A DNA stretch of 64,000 nt. It comes from Streptomyces vietnamensis (GTDB lineage: Bacteria; Actinomycetota; Actinomycetes; Streptomycetales; Streptomycetaceae). Positions within the stretch are counted from its first letter, which is position 1; every line of letters starts with the position of its first letter. The translations under genes were made by a program, and so were the position numbers. The DNA lies in NCBI RefSeq assembly GCF_000830005.1, contig NZ_CP010407.1:1889001-1953000 (forward strand), read 5' to 3'. Shown here piece by piece: positions 1-6,967 of this stretch. The notes beneath the pieces are model-generated. The model worked only from the letters and a program-made list of their open reading frames with translations. It ran no database searches and was not told where the DNA came from.

Positions 1-436
1 AGCTGTCCCACAGCTTCCGGGACACCTCGGCGACCTCGCCCGCCTCCTGCCAGAGCTCGGCGGTGGGCGGCGCGGGACGACGGCCGAGGAGCCGGGCCTC
101 GGCCCCGGTCGGGGAGACCGCGATCCGCCAGCCCGCCCGGCCCCGGCTCACCCAGTCGAGGGTGGCGACGGCGGCCTGGACGTGGAAGGGCTCGGTATGC
201 GTGGTGGTGACGGTCGGCACGAGACCGACCGATCGGGTCTCGGGGGCGACCCGGGCGAGCACGGCGAGCGCGTCGAGACCGGGCCCGGCGAAGGAGTCGT
301 CATGGGTGAGGAAGTCGAGCGCGGCGGCCTCGGCGAGCCGGGCGAGCGCGACGGTACGGGCGGCGGTGCCGGGGTCGGCCCGCCCGGAGCCGGCGACGAG
401 CTCGGCGGCGAGGTGAAGCGGTCGGGTACTGGTCAT
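1..436 (-). CDS. LLM-class flavin-dependent monooxygenase, N-terminal part (cut by window edge)
   Basis: The leftward frame opens with ATG at 434-436 and stays open to the window edge, giving 145 N-terminal residues (start MTSTRPLHLAAELV). The motifs FLTHDDSFAG, TVTTTHTEPFHVQAAVATLDWVSRGRAGW and a Trp-rich end fit the luciferase-like (bacterial luciferase, FMN/F420) TIM-barrel monooxygenases of the NtaA/SnaA/DszA/CmoJ type. Such enzymes use reduced flavin and O2 to oxidise sulfur or nitrogen compounds. It follows an ABC uptake operon read in the same direction, so it probably acts on the imported compound. A large inverted repeat (510-610) lies between, so it may have its own promoter. The substrate cannot be read from this fragment. 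The family call is firm; the pathway is inference. Confidence 0.85.
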   Translation of the reverse strand, partial: MTSTRPLHLAAELVAGSGRADPGTAARTVALARLAEAAALDFLTHDDSFAGPGLDALAVLARVAPETRSVGLVPTVTTTHTEPFHVQAAVATLDWVSRGRAGWRIAVSPTGAEARLLGRRPAPPTAELWQEAGEVAEVSRKLWDS

Positions 437-509
437 ACGGTCTCTCTCAATACGTGGCTCGGAGCAAATCCCGCCCCGGGTCCGGAAGACAACGACGGCG
501 GGAGGGGCC

Positions 510-610
510 GGGGACGGAGCGGGGAGGCGGTGTCCGGACGTAAAAGCGTCTTGAACTCGCGCGAAGCGCGGTGAGACGCACTCCGGACACCGCCTCCCCG
601 CTCCGTCCCC
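510..610. repeat. 101-bp nested inverted repeat with perfect 29-bp outer arms
   Basis: Positions 510-538 and 582-610 are perfect inverted complements (29 bp). The loop contains a second pairing (GCGTC 546-550 with GACGC 575-579) and a third (CGCGC 558-562 with GCGCG 566-570, loop GAA). It lies between two leftward genes, 42 bp beyond the stop of the binding-protein gene. It could be a strong intrinsic terminator or processing hairpin separating the transporter genes from the monooxygenase. The arms are much longer than usual Streptomyces terminators, so a small non-autonomous mobile element is the alternative. No second copy was noticed in this window. The rest of 437-651 shows no gene. Confidence 0.75.
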
Positions 611-651
611 GCCCCCGGCCCACCGGCCCGGGCCCGGGTGCGGAACGAGGT

Positions 652-1626
652 TCAGCTCTTGGTGCGGGGCAGCCCGGGCGGGTTGATCTCCGACTTCGGC
701 ACCGCCTCCGTGCTCAGCCCCCACCGCTTGAGGACCTGCGCGTACGTACCGTTCTCGATGAGGTGGTCGATGGCGGCGGCGTAGGCGGCGACGAGGCCGC
801 TGTCCTTCTTCGTGGTGGCCGCGATCTTGCCCTGGAGTCCGGCACCGGCCCCGGAGAACTTGCCGACGGCCTCGGTCTGTCCGGCGGAGGCCACGTGGTA
901 CGCGACGGTGGGGTTGGGCCCGAGGTAGCCGTCGATCCGGCCGGACTGGAGGGCGAGGTAGTAGTCGGTCGTGTTGTCGTAGTACTTGATGTCGACGCCC
1001 TTGCGGCCGGCCTTCTCGTTCTGCTTGGACCAGTCGACGAGGATCTTCTCCTGGTTGGTGCCGGAGCCGACGGCGATCCGCTTGCCGGACACGTCCTCGG
1101 GGCCCTTCACCGTCCAGCCGGACCCCTTCTTCGCCTCGAAGGCGAGGTCGTCGAGCCGGTAGGTCGCGAAGTCGTACTTGTCCTTGCGCTCCTCGGTGAC
1201 GGTGACGTTGGAGAAGACGGCGTCGTACTTGCCGCTGTCCAGACCGACGAAGAGGTTCTCCCAGGAGACGGGGTTGAACTCGGGCTTCAGGCCGAGGGTG
1301 TCGGAGACCAGGGTGGCGAGGTCGAGCTCGACACCGATCAGCGTCTTGTCGTCGGTGGCGCGGAAGGCGAGCGGCGGGTTGCTCTTGGCGGAGACGCCGA
1401 GGATCAGAGTGCCTCTCTTCCTGACGGCCTCGGGCAGCTTGCCGGCGATGGCATCGACCTTGGCGGTGTGGATGCGGTTCTGGTTGGGACCGACGTTGAT
1501 GCCGGTGTCCTTCTGGCCCTCCGGCTTGATCTGCTCGACGGCGGCGTCGCCCGAGCCGCAGGCGGTGAGGACTCCGAGGGCGGTGAGCGAGGCGAGGGCG
1601 GCGAGAACGGTACGACGGGTCTTCAT
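652..1626 (-). CDS. Amino-acid ABC transporter substrate-binding lipoprotein
   Basis: A 324-residue protein with a short basic N-terminus, a hydrophobic stretch and the lipobox LTAC (Cys23), so it should be an exported, lipid-anchored binding protein. The body is a type 3 periplasmic solute-binding domain (SBP_bac_3; polar amino acids, cystine, glutamine), with family stretches such as GTLILGVSAKSNPPLAF, IGVELDLATLVSDTLG and KYDAVFSNVTVTEERK. The start has a good ribosome site (AAAGGAG). It is the fifth gene of a leftward operon with two permeases and one ATPase, and 31 bp separate it from the ATPase gene. A second, related binding protein is encoded at 6964-7941. Two receptors with two permeases and one ATPase is the arrangement of B. 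subtilis TcyJKLMN. The ligand is not proven; a sulfur amino acid or S-alkyl-cysteine is the best guess from context. Confidence 0.93.
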   Translation of the reverse strand: MKTRRTVLAALASLTALGVLTACGSGDAAVEQIKPEGQKDTGINVGPNQNRIHTAKVDAIAGKLPEAVRKRGTLILGVSAKSNPPLAFRATDDKTLIGVELDLATLVSDTLGLKPEFNPVSWENLFVGLDSGKYDAVFSNVTVTEERKDKYDFATYRLDDLAFEAKKGSGWTVKGPEDVSGKRIAVGSGTNQEKILVDWSKQNEKAGRKGVDIKYYDNTTDYYLALQSGRIDGYLGPNPTVAYHVASAGQTEAVGKFSGAGAGLQGKIAATTKKDSGLVAAYAAAIDHLIENGTYAQVLKRWGLSTEAVPKSEINPPGLPRTKS

Positions 1627-1657
1627 GGCGGTACTGCTCCTTTGATTGAACGGGGGG

Positions 1658-2503
1658 TCAGAGAACCTTGGAGAGAAAGGCGCGGGTCCGCTCGTGGCGG
1701 GGGCTGTCGAGGACCTCGGCCGGCGAGCCCTGCTCGACGATCCGGCCCTCGTCCATGAAGACCACGGTGTCGGCGACCTCGCGGGCGAAGCCGATCTCGT
1801 GGGTGACGACGATCATGGTGGTGCCGGAGGCGGCCAGGTCCTTGATGACGTCGAGGACCTCGCCGACGAGTTCGGGGTCGAGCGCGGAGGTCGGCTCGTC
1901 GAAGAGGAGCAGGCTCGGTTCCAGGGCGAGCGCGCGGGCGATGGCGACCCGCTGCTGCTGTCCGCCGGAGAGCTGCTTGGGGTAGGCCGCCGCCTTGTCG
2001 GCGAGGCCGACGCGTTCGAGCAGGGCCAGGGCCGTGGCCTCGGCGTCCTTGCGGGGCCGCTTCAGGGCCGAGACGGGCGCCTCGACGATGTTCTCGAGGA
2101 CGGTGAGGTGCGGGAAGAGGTGGAAGTTCTGGAAGACGAAGCCGATCCGGGTGCGCTGCTTGAGGATCTCGCGCTCGCGCAGTTCGTAGAGCTTGTTCCC
2201 GGAGCGGCGGTAGCCGACGAGGACGCCGTCGACGCCGACCGTGCCGCTGTCGACCTTCTCCAGGTGGTTGATGGTCCGCAGCAGGGTGGACTTGCCGGAG
2301 CCCGAGGGGCCGAGGACGACGGTGACCTCGCCGGCCCGGACGTCGAGGTCGATGCCGCGCAGGACGTGGAGGGCGCCGAAGTGCTTGTGGACGGCGCGGA
2401 TCTCGACCTTGGCGGTGGCGGCGTTCCCGTCGGCGGCCTCGGCGGCCTCTGCGGGGACGGCGGCGGGGTCGGCGGGGCCGGCGGTCTTGGTGACGGAGCT
2501 CAT
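1658..2503 (-). CDS. Amino-acid ABC transporter ATP-binding protein
   Basis: A 281-residue polar-amino-acid ABC ATPase (HisP/GlnQ/TcyN class). About 32 residues of Ala/Glu-rich lead precede the conserved fold starting VEIRAVHKHFGALHVL. Walker A is GPSGSGKST (about residues 65-73), the signature is LSGGQQQRVAIARAL, Walker B is LLLFDEPTSALDP, and the switch His is in IVVTHEIGFAREVAD. All catalytic positions are intact. The chosen ATG (2501-2503) overlaps the stop of the upstream permease as ATGA, implying translational coupling. As the only ATPase of the locus it presumably energises both permeases (2500-3387 and 5236-6084). Confidence 0.95.
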   Translation of the reverse strand: MSSVTKTAGPADPAAVPAEAAEAADGNAATAKVEIRAVHKHFGALHVLRGIDLDVRAGEVTVVLGPSGSGKSTLLRTINHLEKVDSGTVGVDGVLVGYRRSGNKLYELREREILKQRTRIGFVFQNFHLFPHLTVLENIVEAPVSALKRPRKDAEATALALLERVGLADKAAAYPKQLSGGQQQRVAIARALALEPSLLLFDEPTSALDPELVGEVLDVIKDLAASGTTMIVVTHEIGFAREVADTVVFMDEGRIVEQGSPAEVLDSPRHERTRAFLSKVL

Positions 2504-3387
2504 CGGGCGCTCCCCTTCGCGTAGTGGCGTTCGACGTAGTGCTGGACGACGGAGAGCACGGTGGTGAGCAGGACGTACCAGGCGGTGGCGACCATGAGGA
2601 GCGGGACGACACGTCCGTTGCGGCCGTAGACGACCTGGACCTGGTAGAAGAGTTCGCCGATCGCCATGACGGAGACGATCGAGGTGCCCTTGAAGAGCGA
2701 GATGATCTCGTTGGCGGCGTTGGGCAGGATCGAGCGCATCGCCTGCGGCAGCACGATCCGCCGCACCTGCCGGAGCCTGGGGATGCCGAGGGAGGCAGCG
2801 GCCTCCAACTGGCCCTCGTCCACGGCGAGTACGCCGCCGCGGACGATCTCCGCCGCGTAGGCCGCCTGGTGGAGGGCGAGCCCGAGGACGGCAGCGCTCA
2901 TCTCGCCGACGAGGCCCATCGTGTCGAAGGAGAGGAAGCTCGGTCCGAAGGGGATGCCGATGCTCAGTTCCTTGTAGAGGTAGGCCAGGTTGAACCAGAA
3001 GAGCAGCTGGACGATGAGCGGGATGGAGCGGAAGGCCCAGATGTAGCCGAAGGCGACCGCCCGCAGGAACGGGCTGGCGGACAGGCGCATGAAGGCGAGA
3101 ACAATGCCGATCGCGAAGCCGAGCGCGGTGCCGTAGAAGGTGAGCTGGAGGGTGATCCAGACGGCGTGGAGGATCGTCTCGGTGGTGAAGAAGGCGGCGA
3201 AGACGTCCCATTCCCAGCCGGGGTTGGTGACGAGCCCGTGGACGAACTGGACGAGCAGGACGGCGGTGGCGGCGACGGCCGCCCAGCGCCAGGGGTGGCG
3301 CACGGGTACGACGACGAGTGCGGGCGCGGTGGGCTCCGGCTCCTTCGTCACGGGGGCGGTGACGGGCGGATCGCTGGTGAGAGACAT
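2500..3387 (-). CDS. Amino-acid ABC transporter permease (first of two)
   Basis: A 295-residue integral membrane permease of the HisM/GlnP family. An approximately 30-residue Pro-rich cytoplasmic N-terminus is followed by several membrane segments (for example WRWAAVAATAVLLVQFVHGL). The EAA loop that docks to the ATPase is clear: EAAASLGIPRLRQVRRIVLP. The motif FRSIPLIVQLLFWFN is typical of polar-amino-acid permeases. ATG at 3385-3387 is preceded by GAGGAA. The gene couples to the ATPase gene by an ATGA overlap and follows the FAD protein gene after 46 bp. It resembles the permease at 5236-6084 and probably forms a heterodimer with it. Confidence 0.94.
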   Translation of the reverse strand: MSLTSDPPVTAPVTKEPEPTAPALVVVPVRHPWRWAAVAATAVLLVQFVHGLVTNPGWEWDVFAAFFTTETILHAVWITLQLTFYGTALGFAIGIVLAFMRLSASPFLRAVAFGYIWAFRSIPLIVQLLFWFNLAYLYKELSIGIPFGPSFLSFDTMGLVGEMSAAVLGLALHQAAYAAEIVRGGVLAVDEGQLEAAASLGIPRLRQVRRIVLPQAMRSILPNAANEIISLFKGTSIVSVMAIGELFYQVQVVYGRNGRVVPLLMVATAWYVLLTTVLSVVQHYVERHYAKGSAR

Positions 3388-3433
3388 GGCGGTTCCTCGG
3401 AGAAGGGTGGGGCGGCGGGAGGTGCGGCGCGGG

Positions 3434-5239
3434 TCAGGCGCTCAGCGGAGCGGGGAGCCGACACTCCCGGTCGTGCAGGAAGGCGAGGGCGGTCCGCGCG
3501 GTGACGTCGTTCTGCCCGAAGGCGACCCCGCCGGTACGGGGCCGGGTGAAGGCGCTGCCGGTGCGGGCGGTGGTGTGCGGGCCGAGGGCGAAGCGGCGCG
3601 GGTGCGGGCGGCCGTCGTGCTCCAGGATCCGGCCGTCGACGGGGTCGACGACGAGGAGGCCGCCGGCGGTGGCGCGGGTCCCCTCCTCGTACAGGGCGCG
3701 GAGGAGCGGGCTGCCGCTGAGCTCCAGGGTGGGGTCGGGGATCCGGGCCTCGACGAGGGCACGGGCCTCGGTCCACTCCCCCGGCAGGGCGGCGGATCCG
3801 GCGCGGAAGAGACCGCGGTCCTCATCGGCCTCGACGGTGACCTGGGGGCCGAGGAAGCGGACGACGCCGGCGCGGGAGAGCGCGAGGAGCTGCCGCAGCC
3901 GGGGTCCTGGCGGTCCGGAGGCGAGGTAGCTGAAGAAGCCGTGCCACCAGCCGCCGGGGTCGAGGCGCTTGCCGAGCCGCAGGAGCTGGCCGTAGACGGA
4001 GAGCAGGCCGGCGAAGACGGCGGCGTCGGAGCTGTGGGCGGGGTCGTGGCGGCGGGTCACGTCCTGGGTGATGTAGTCGCGCAGGCCCTCCTGGAGGGCT
4101 TCGGCGGAGTCGTAGCGGATGCCGTCGAGGGGGTGGTCGAGGGCGTCGAGGTCGAGCCGGTCGGCGGGGTCGGGGACGGCGGCGGCGACGAGCGCGGCGA
4201 GCTCGGCCCCGCGGGGCGGCGCCTCCTCGTAGGCCTTCTCGAAGTCGCTCCAGGCGAGCGCGGTCCGCTCGGGGTGGGTGGAGAAGAGCCGGTGGTAGTG
4301 GGCCCAGCCGAGTTCCTTGTCGATGAGCGGCCACACATCACGACGGAAGTCGATCGATCCGGTGCGCCGGAGCAGGGCGTCGGTCTGCTCGGTGCCGAAG
4401 AAGCGGGGCAGCGGGGGCCGTTCGCCGTCGAGGACGTAGCCGATCTTCGAGTGGTACGGGACGCCCCGGCGTGATCCGACGTGCAGGACCGGCTCCTTGC
4501 CGGAGGGCACGTAGACGAGTTCGTCGCCCTCGCCCTCGTACCGTCCGCCGCGGCCCTCGGTGAGCAGCACCATCAGGTCGACGAAGGCGAGGCCGAAGCC
4601 GCGGACGAGGACGGGTTCGCCTGCGGGGAGGGCGGTGAGGTCGGTGTCGGCGGTGAAGTCGGGCGGGAGGTGGACGAGACCGTGGCGCTCGGCGAAGCCG
4701 GCGAGTCGCCGCTGCTCCGGGTCGGGTTCGGCGTCGAGGTGGCCGACGGTGAGGACGACGAGGTCGGCGAGGAGGGGCACGGCGCTGCCCTCCAGCCAGA
4801 CCCGCTGGCGTCCGTCGCGGGGCCCGCTGATCCGCAGGGCGGTGGTGCGGTGCTCGTGGACGGTGACGGTGGCGGGCAGGGCGGTGCGGGCCCGCTCGTA
4901 CACCCAGCGCAGATAGGCGCCCTGCTGGGGGCGGGTGGGGAAGGTGCGGCCGTCGATGCCGGCCCATTCGGCGAGGGTGGGTCCGGGGCGGACGGGTCCT
5001 TCGAGGTCCACGCTCTCGTCGGTGAACATCGTGACGTCCTCGGCCTGGGAGTTCATCCAGAGCAGCGGGGACTGCGCGGTGCGCCAGATCCGGCCGGGTC
5101 CCGGCGGGTGCGGGTCGACGAGGTGGACGTCGAGGGGCTCGTCGCCGTACAGCTCGGGCAGGTTGGCGGCGAGCCGTTCGAGGAAGCCGGTCCCCCGCGG
5201 CCCGGCGCCCACGATCACGAGGGAGGGGCTCGTGCTCAT
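3434..5239 (-). CDS. FAD/NAD(P)-binding protein of the transporter operon
   Basis: A 601-residue protein with an N-terminal Rossmann dinucleotide fold (VIVGAGPRGTGFLERLA near residues 7-23) and then MNSQAEDVTMF and VLVRGFGLAFVDLM. These are typical of the FAD-NAD(P)-binding (NAD_binding_9) family related to ornithine/lysine N-hydroxylases and adenylylsulfate-associated flavoproteins. The frame is open far upstream, but ATG at 5237-5239 is chosen because it overlaps the stop of the upstream permease as ATGA. It sits between two permease genes of one uptake operon, so it most likely oxidises or reduces the imported compound in the cytoplasm. The exact reaction is unknown. Family assignment is good, function inferred. 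Confidence 0.88.
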   Translation of the reverse strand: MSTSPSLVIVGAGPRGTGFLERLAANLPELYGDEPLDVHLVDPHPPGPGRIWRTAQSPLLWMNSQAEDVTMFTDESVDLEGPVRPGPTLAEWAGIDGRTFPTRPQQGAYLRWVYERARTALPATVTVHEHRTTALRISGPRDGRQRVWLEGSAVPLLADLVVLTVGHLDAEPDPEQRRLAGFAERHGLVHLPPDFTADTDLTALPAGEPVLVRGFGLAFVDLMVLLTEGRGGRYEGEGDELVYVPSGKEPVLHVGSRRGVPYHSKIGYVLDGERPPLPRFFGTEQTDALLRRTGSIDFRRDVWPLIDKELGWAHYHRLFSTHPERTALAWSDFEKAYEEAPPRGAELAALVAAAVPDPADRLDLDALDHPLDGIRYDSAEALQEGLRDYITQDVTRRHDPAHSSDAAVFAGLLSVYGQLLRLGKRLDPGGWWHGFFSYLASGPPGPRLRQLLALSRAGVVRFLGPQVTVEADEDRGLFRAGSAALPGEWTEARALVEARIPDPTLELSGSPLLRALYEEGTRATAGGLLVVDPVDGRILEHDGRPHPRRFALGPHTTARTGSAFTRPRTGGVAFGQNDVTARTALAFLHDRECRLPAPLSA

Positions 5240-6084
5240 CGGGCACCGGCCGTTCCGCGGGCGTAGTGCCGCTCGACGTAGTACTGGCCGACGGAGAGGA
5301 CCGAGGTGACGGCGACGTACCAGAGCGTGGCGACGAGCAGCAGCGGGATGACCTCGTACGTGCGGTGGTAGACGAGCTGGGTCGAGTAGAGCAGGTCCTG
5401 CACGGCGATGACGGAGACGATCGAGGTGCCCTTGAGGGTGCCGATCAGCATGTTCCCGGCGGGCGGGACGATGGCGCGCATGGCCTGCGGCAGCACGATC
5501 CGGGTGAGCCGGCACCACCGGCCGAGGCCGAGGGACTGGGCGGCCTCGATCTGGCCCCGGTCGACGGAGAGGATGCCGCCGCGGACGACCTCGGCGGCGT
5601 AGGCGGCCTCGTGCAGGGTGAGGCCGATGACGGCGACGGCGACGGGGCCGAGGAGGTTGACCGTGTTCACGCCGAGGATCTGCGGGTAGAGCACGCCGAT
5701 GTTGAACCAGAAGAGCAGCTGGACCAGGATCGGGGTGGACCTGAAGAACCAGACGTAACCCCAACTCACCGCGCGGAGCACGGGGTTGGCGGAGAGCCTG
5801 AGGACGGCGAGCAGGGTGCCGAGGACGAAGCCGAGGACCATGACGAGGCCGGTCAGCCACAGGGTGAGGCCGAGGCCGCGCAGGACGGACGCGGAGGTGA
5901 AGTACTCGGCGACGACGTCCCACTGGAAGGCCTTGTTGCGGACGACCGAGACGAGGGCGAGCGCGAGCAGGACGAGGACGGCTCCGGCGGCGGTCCACTG
6001 GCCGGTGCGGCGGGTGGGGACGATGCGCGGGGGCGGTTCGGCCGGCGGGGCCGTGGAGGGGGTCTTGACGAGGGTCGCGGACAT
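5236..6084 (-). CDS. Amino-acid ABC transporter permease (second of two), first gene of leftward operon
   Basis: A 282-residue permease of the same family as 2500-3387, with TM segments such as AAGAVLVLLALALVSVV and the EAA loop EAAQSLGLGRWCRLTRIVLP, plus FFRSTPILVQLLFWFNIG. It is the promoter-proximal gene of the leftward operon, with about 100 nt of 5' leader containing a hairpin. ATG at 6082-6084 has a GGAG-type ribosome site. It is likely the partner of the other permease, serving two binding proteins. Confidence 0.94.
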   Translation of the reverse strand: MSATLVKTPSTAPPAEPPPRIVPTRRTGQWTAAGAVLVLLALALVSVVRNKAFQWDVVAEYFTSASVLRGLGLTLWLTGLVMVLGFVLGTLLAVLRLSANPVLRAVSWGYVWFFRSTPILVQLLFWFNIGVLYPQILGVNTVNLLGPVAVAVIGLTLHEAAYAAEVVRGGILSVDRGQIEAAQSLGLGRWCRLTRIVLPQAMRAIVPPAGNMLIGTLKGTSIVSVIAVQDLLYSTQLVYHRTYEVIPLLLVATLWYVAVTSVLSVGQYYVERHYARGTAGAR

Positions 6085-6149
6085 GCGAGGGCTCCGTGGA
6101 TGCCAGAGGGCGGATCGAACACGGGATGCGCCTTCACACGCGCTGAGCC

Positions 6150-6215
6150 GCGGATCCGGGCCCCTCAGCCCGATCCGCCCTTCGAGGCTATGCGGTCAAC
6201 ACGGCCCGCTGTCAA
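6150..6215 (-). promoter_or_regulatory. Predicted promoter and 5'-leader hairpin of the leftward transporter operon
   Basis: On the minus strand TTGACA (6210-6215) is followed after 17 nt by CATAGC (6187-6192), or after 19 nt by TAGCCT (6185-6190). This resembles the housekeeping sigma consensus TTGAC/TAGRRT. Immediately downstream, 6150-6161 and 6168-6178 form a near-perfect hairpin (GCGGATCCGGGC / GCCCGATCCGC) around the expected transcript start, which could be an RNA stem or a repressor operator. Visual match only. Confidence 0.5.
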
Positions 6216-6251
6216 GGGTGTCCGCACTGTGAGCCGTACGTCTCATCGTGG

Positions 6252-6280
6252 TTGACGCGGGAACGGATGCCTGTTCAACT
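6252..6280 (+). promoter_or_regulatory. Predicted promoter of the leader peptide-GNAT-SBP operon
   Basis: TTGACG (6252-6257) is a good -35 box. Seventeen nt later comes TCAACT (6275-6280), a weak -10. Six nt after that is the ATG of the leader peptide (6287), so the transcript would begin at or next to the start codon, a leaderless mRNA as is common in Streptomyces. The -35 match is strong and the -10 is not. The predicted start is an inference. Confidence 0.45.
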
Positions 6281-6286
6281 GTGGCC

Positions 6287-6355
6287 ATGCATCCGCAGCA
6301 GCTGGTCACGCGCTCCCACATCGACTTCGGTCGCGTGTGGTCCTCTTCCTGTTGA
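6287..6355 (+). CDS. Cys-terminated leader peptide, putative attenuator
   Basis: A 22-codon ORF (MHPQQLVTRSHIDFGRVWSS followed by Ser-Cys) ends with Cys directly before the TGA stop. The core R-S-H-I-D-F-G-R-V followed by a Ser-rich end and C-terminal Cys resembles the short actinobacterial leader peptides (R-R-H-I-D-L-x-R-x-x-S-x-x-C type). Those occur upstream of sulfur-metabolism operons and are thought to sense charged tRNA-Cys. It lies 132 nt upstream of the GNAT gene, after a promoter-like -35 box, and is followed by a C/T-rich, G-poor stretch. If ribosomes stall at the Cys codon under Cys starvation, downstream transcription would be favoured. Sequence and position are direct observations; the mechanism is inference. 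Expression is not proven. Confidence 0.72.
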   Translation: MHPQQLVTRSHIDFGRVWSSSC

Positions 6356-6477
6356 GCCGACCCTCTGCTTCTCCCTGCCCGCGTGCTGTTTTCCGCGGCG
6401 CCTTCACACCCAGGCCCTTGCTGAGCGCCTGAGCTCTCCCCTCCCCTCGCCTGCCCTTTTCCTCCTCCTTCGCCCTG
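6356..6477 (+). promoter_or_regulatory. C/T-rich untranslated tract between leader peptide and GNAT gene (rut-like)
   Basis: After the leader stop the top strand is rich in C and T and poor in G, most strongly from about 6434 to 6475, where runs such as CTCTCCCCTCCCCTCGCCTG occur. That bias is unusual for this genome and is what Rho utilisation sites look like. No strong intrinsic terminator hairpin is seen here. A Rho-dependent attenuator controlled by translation of the leader peptide would fit. GAAGG about 9 nt before 6488 serves as ribosome site for the GNAT gene. Confidence 0.4.
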
Positions 6478-6487
6478 AAGGCCCGCC

Positions 6488-6967
6488 ATGACCTTCGCGT
6501 TGTCCGTGCACCGGACCACGACCACCGATCCCCTGGCCCGCCCGCTCCTCGACGAGCTGGCGTACGAGTACACGACCCGGTACGGCTCCGCGCACGATCT
6601 GAGCCGCTACCCGGCGGCGGAGTTCGCCCCTCCGCACGGCGCCTTCCTGCTCCTCCTGGAGCAGGGCCGGCCCGTGGCGGGCGGCGCCTACCGCCGCTAC
6701 GACGAGAACACCGCCGAACTGAAACGGATCTGGACGCACTCGGCGCACCGCAGGCGCGGTCTCGCCCGCCGCGTCCTCACCGTGCTCGAACGGGAGGCCG
6801 CCGCCCGCGGCTACTCCCGCATCTACCTCACGACGGGGCCGCGCCAGCCGGAGGCCAAGGGCCTCTACCTGGCGAGCGGCTACCGCCCGCTCTTCGACGT
6901 GTCCGCCGATCCCGAATCGATCGGCCCGCTGCCGTTCGAGAAATTCCTGGAGAACCCGAAGCCATGA
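6488..6967 (+). CDS. GNAT-family N-acetyltransferase of the sulfur-type locus
   Basis: A 159-residue single-domain GNAT. The acetyl-CoA pyrophosphate-binding motif is visible as RRRGLARR (about residues 88-95, matching Q/RxxGxG/A). It is followed by LEREAAARGYSRIYLTTG and a C-terminal EAKGLYLASGYRPL, as in small-molecule acetyltransferases. It overlaps the next binding-protein gene by ATGA and follows a Cys-type leader peptide. In B. subtilis the operon encoding a matching transporter begins with the acetyltransferase SnaB/YtmI, which N-acetylates S-alkyl-cysteines before oxidative cleavage. By analogy this enzyme may acetylate the imported amino acid; that role is inferred. Confidence 0.88.
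   Translation: MTFALSVHRTTTTDPLARPLLDELAYEYTTRYGSAHDLSRYPAAEFAPPHGAFLLLLEQGRPVAGGAYRRYDENTAELKRIWTHSAHRRRGLARRVLTVLEREAAARGYSRIYLTTGPRQPEAKGLYLASGYRPLFDVSADPESIGPLPFEKFLENPKP

Noticed and set aside
5240..5998. N-terminal extension of the FAD protein by an open frame through the permease gene
   Set aside because: It overlaps the whole permease in another frame, is Arg/Pro-rich shadow sequence, and the ATGA-coupled ATG at 5239 begins the conserved fold.
6196..6246. A 16-codon leftward ORF (MRRTAHSADTLDSGPC) that also ends in Cys-stop, opposite the plus-strand leader
   Set aside because: It lacks the R-H-I-D core and contains the likely -35 box of the leftward operon, so it would not be in the transcript. 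Probably chance.
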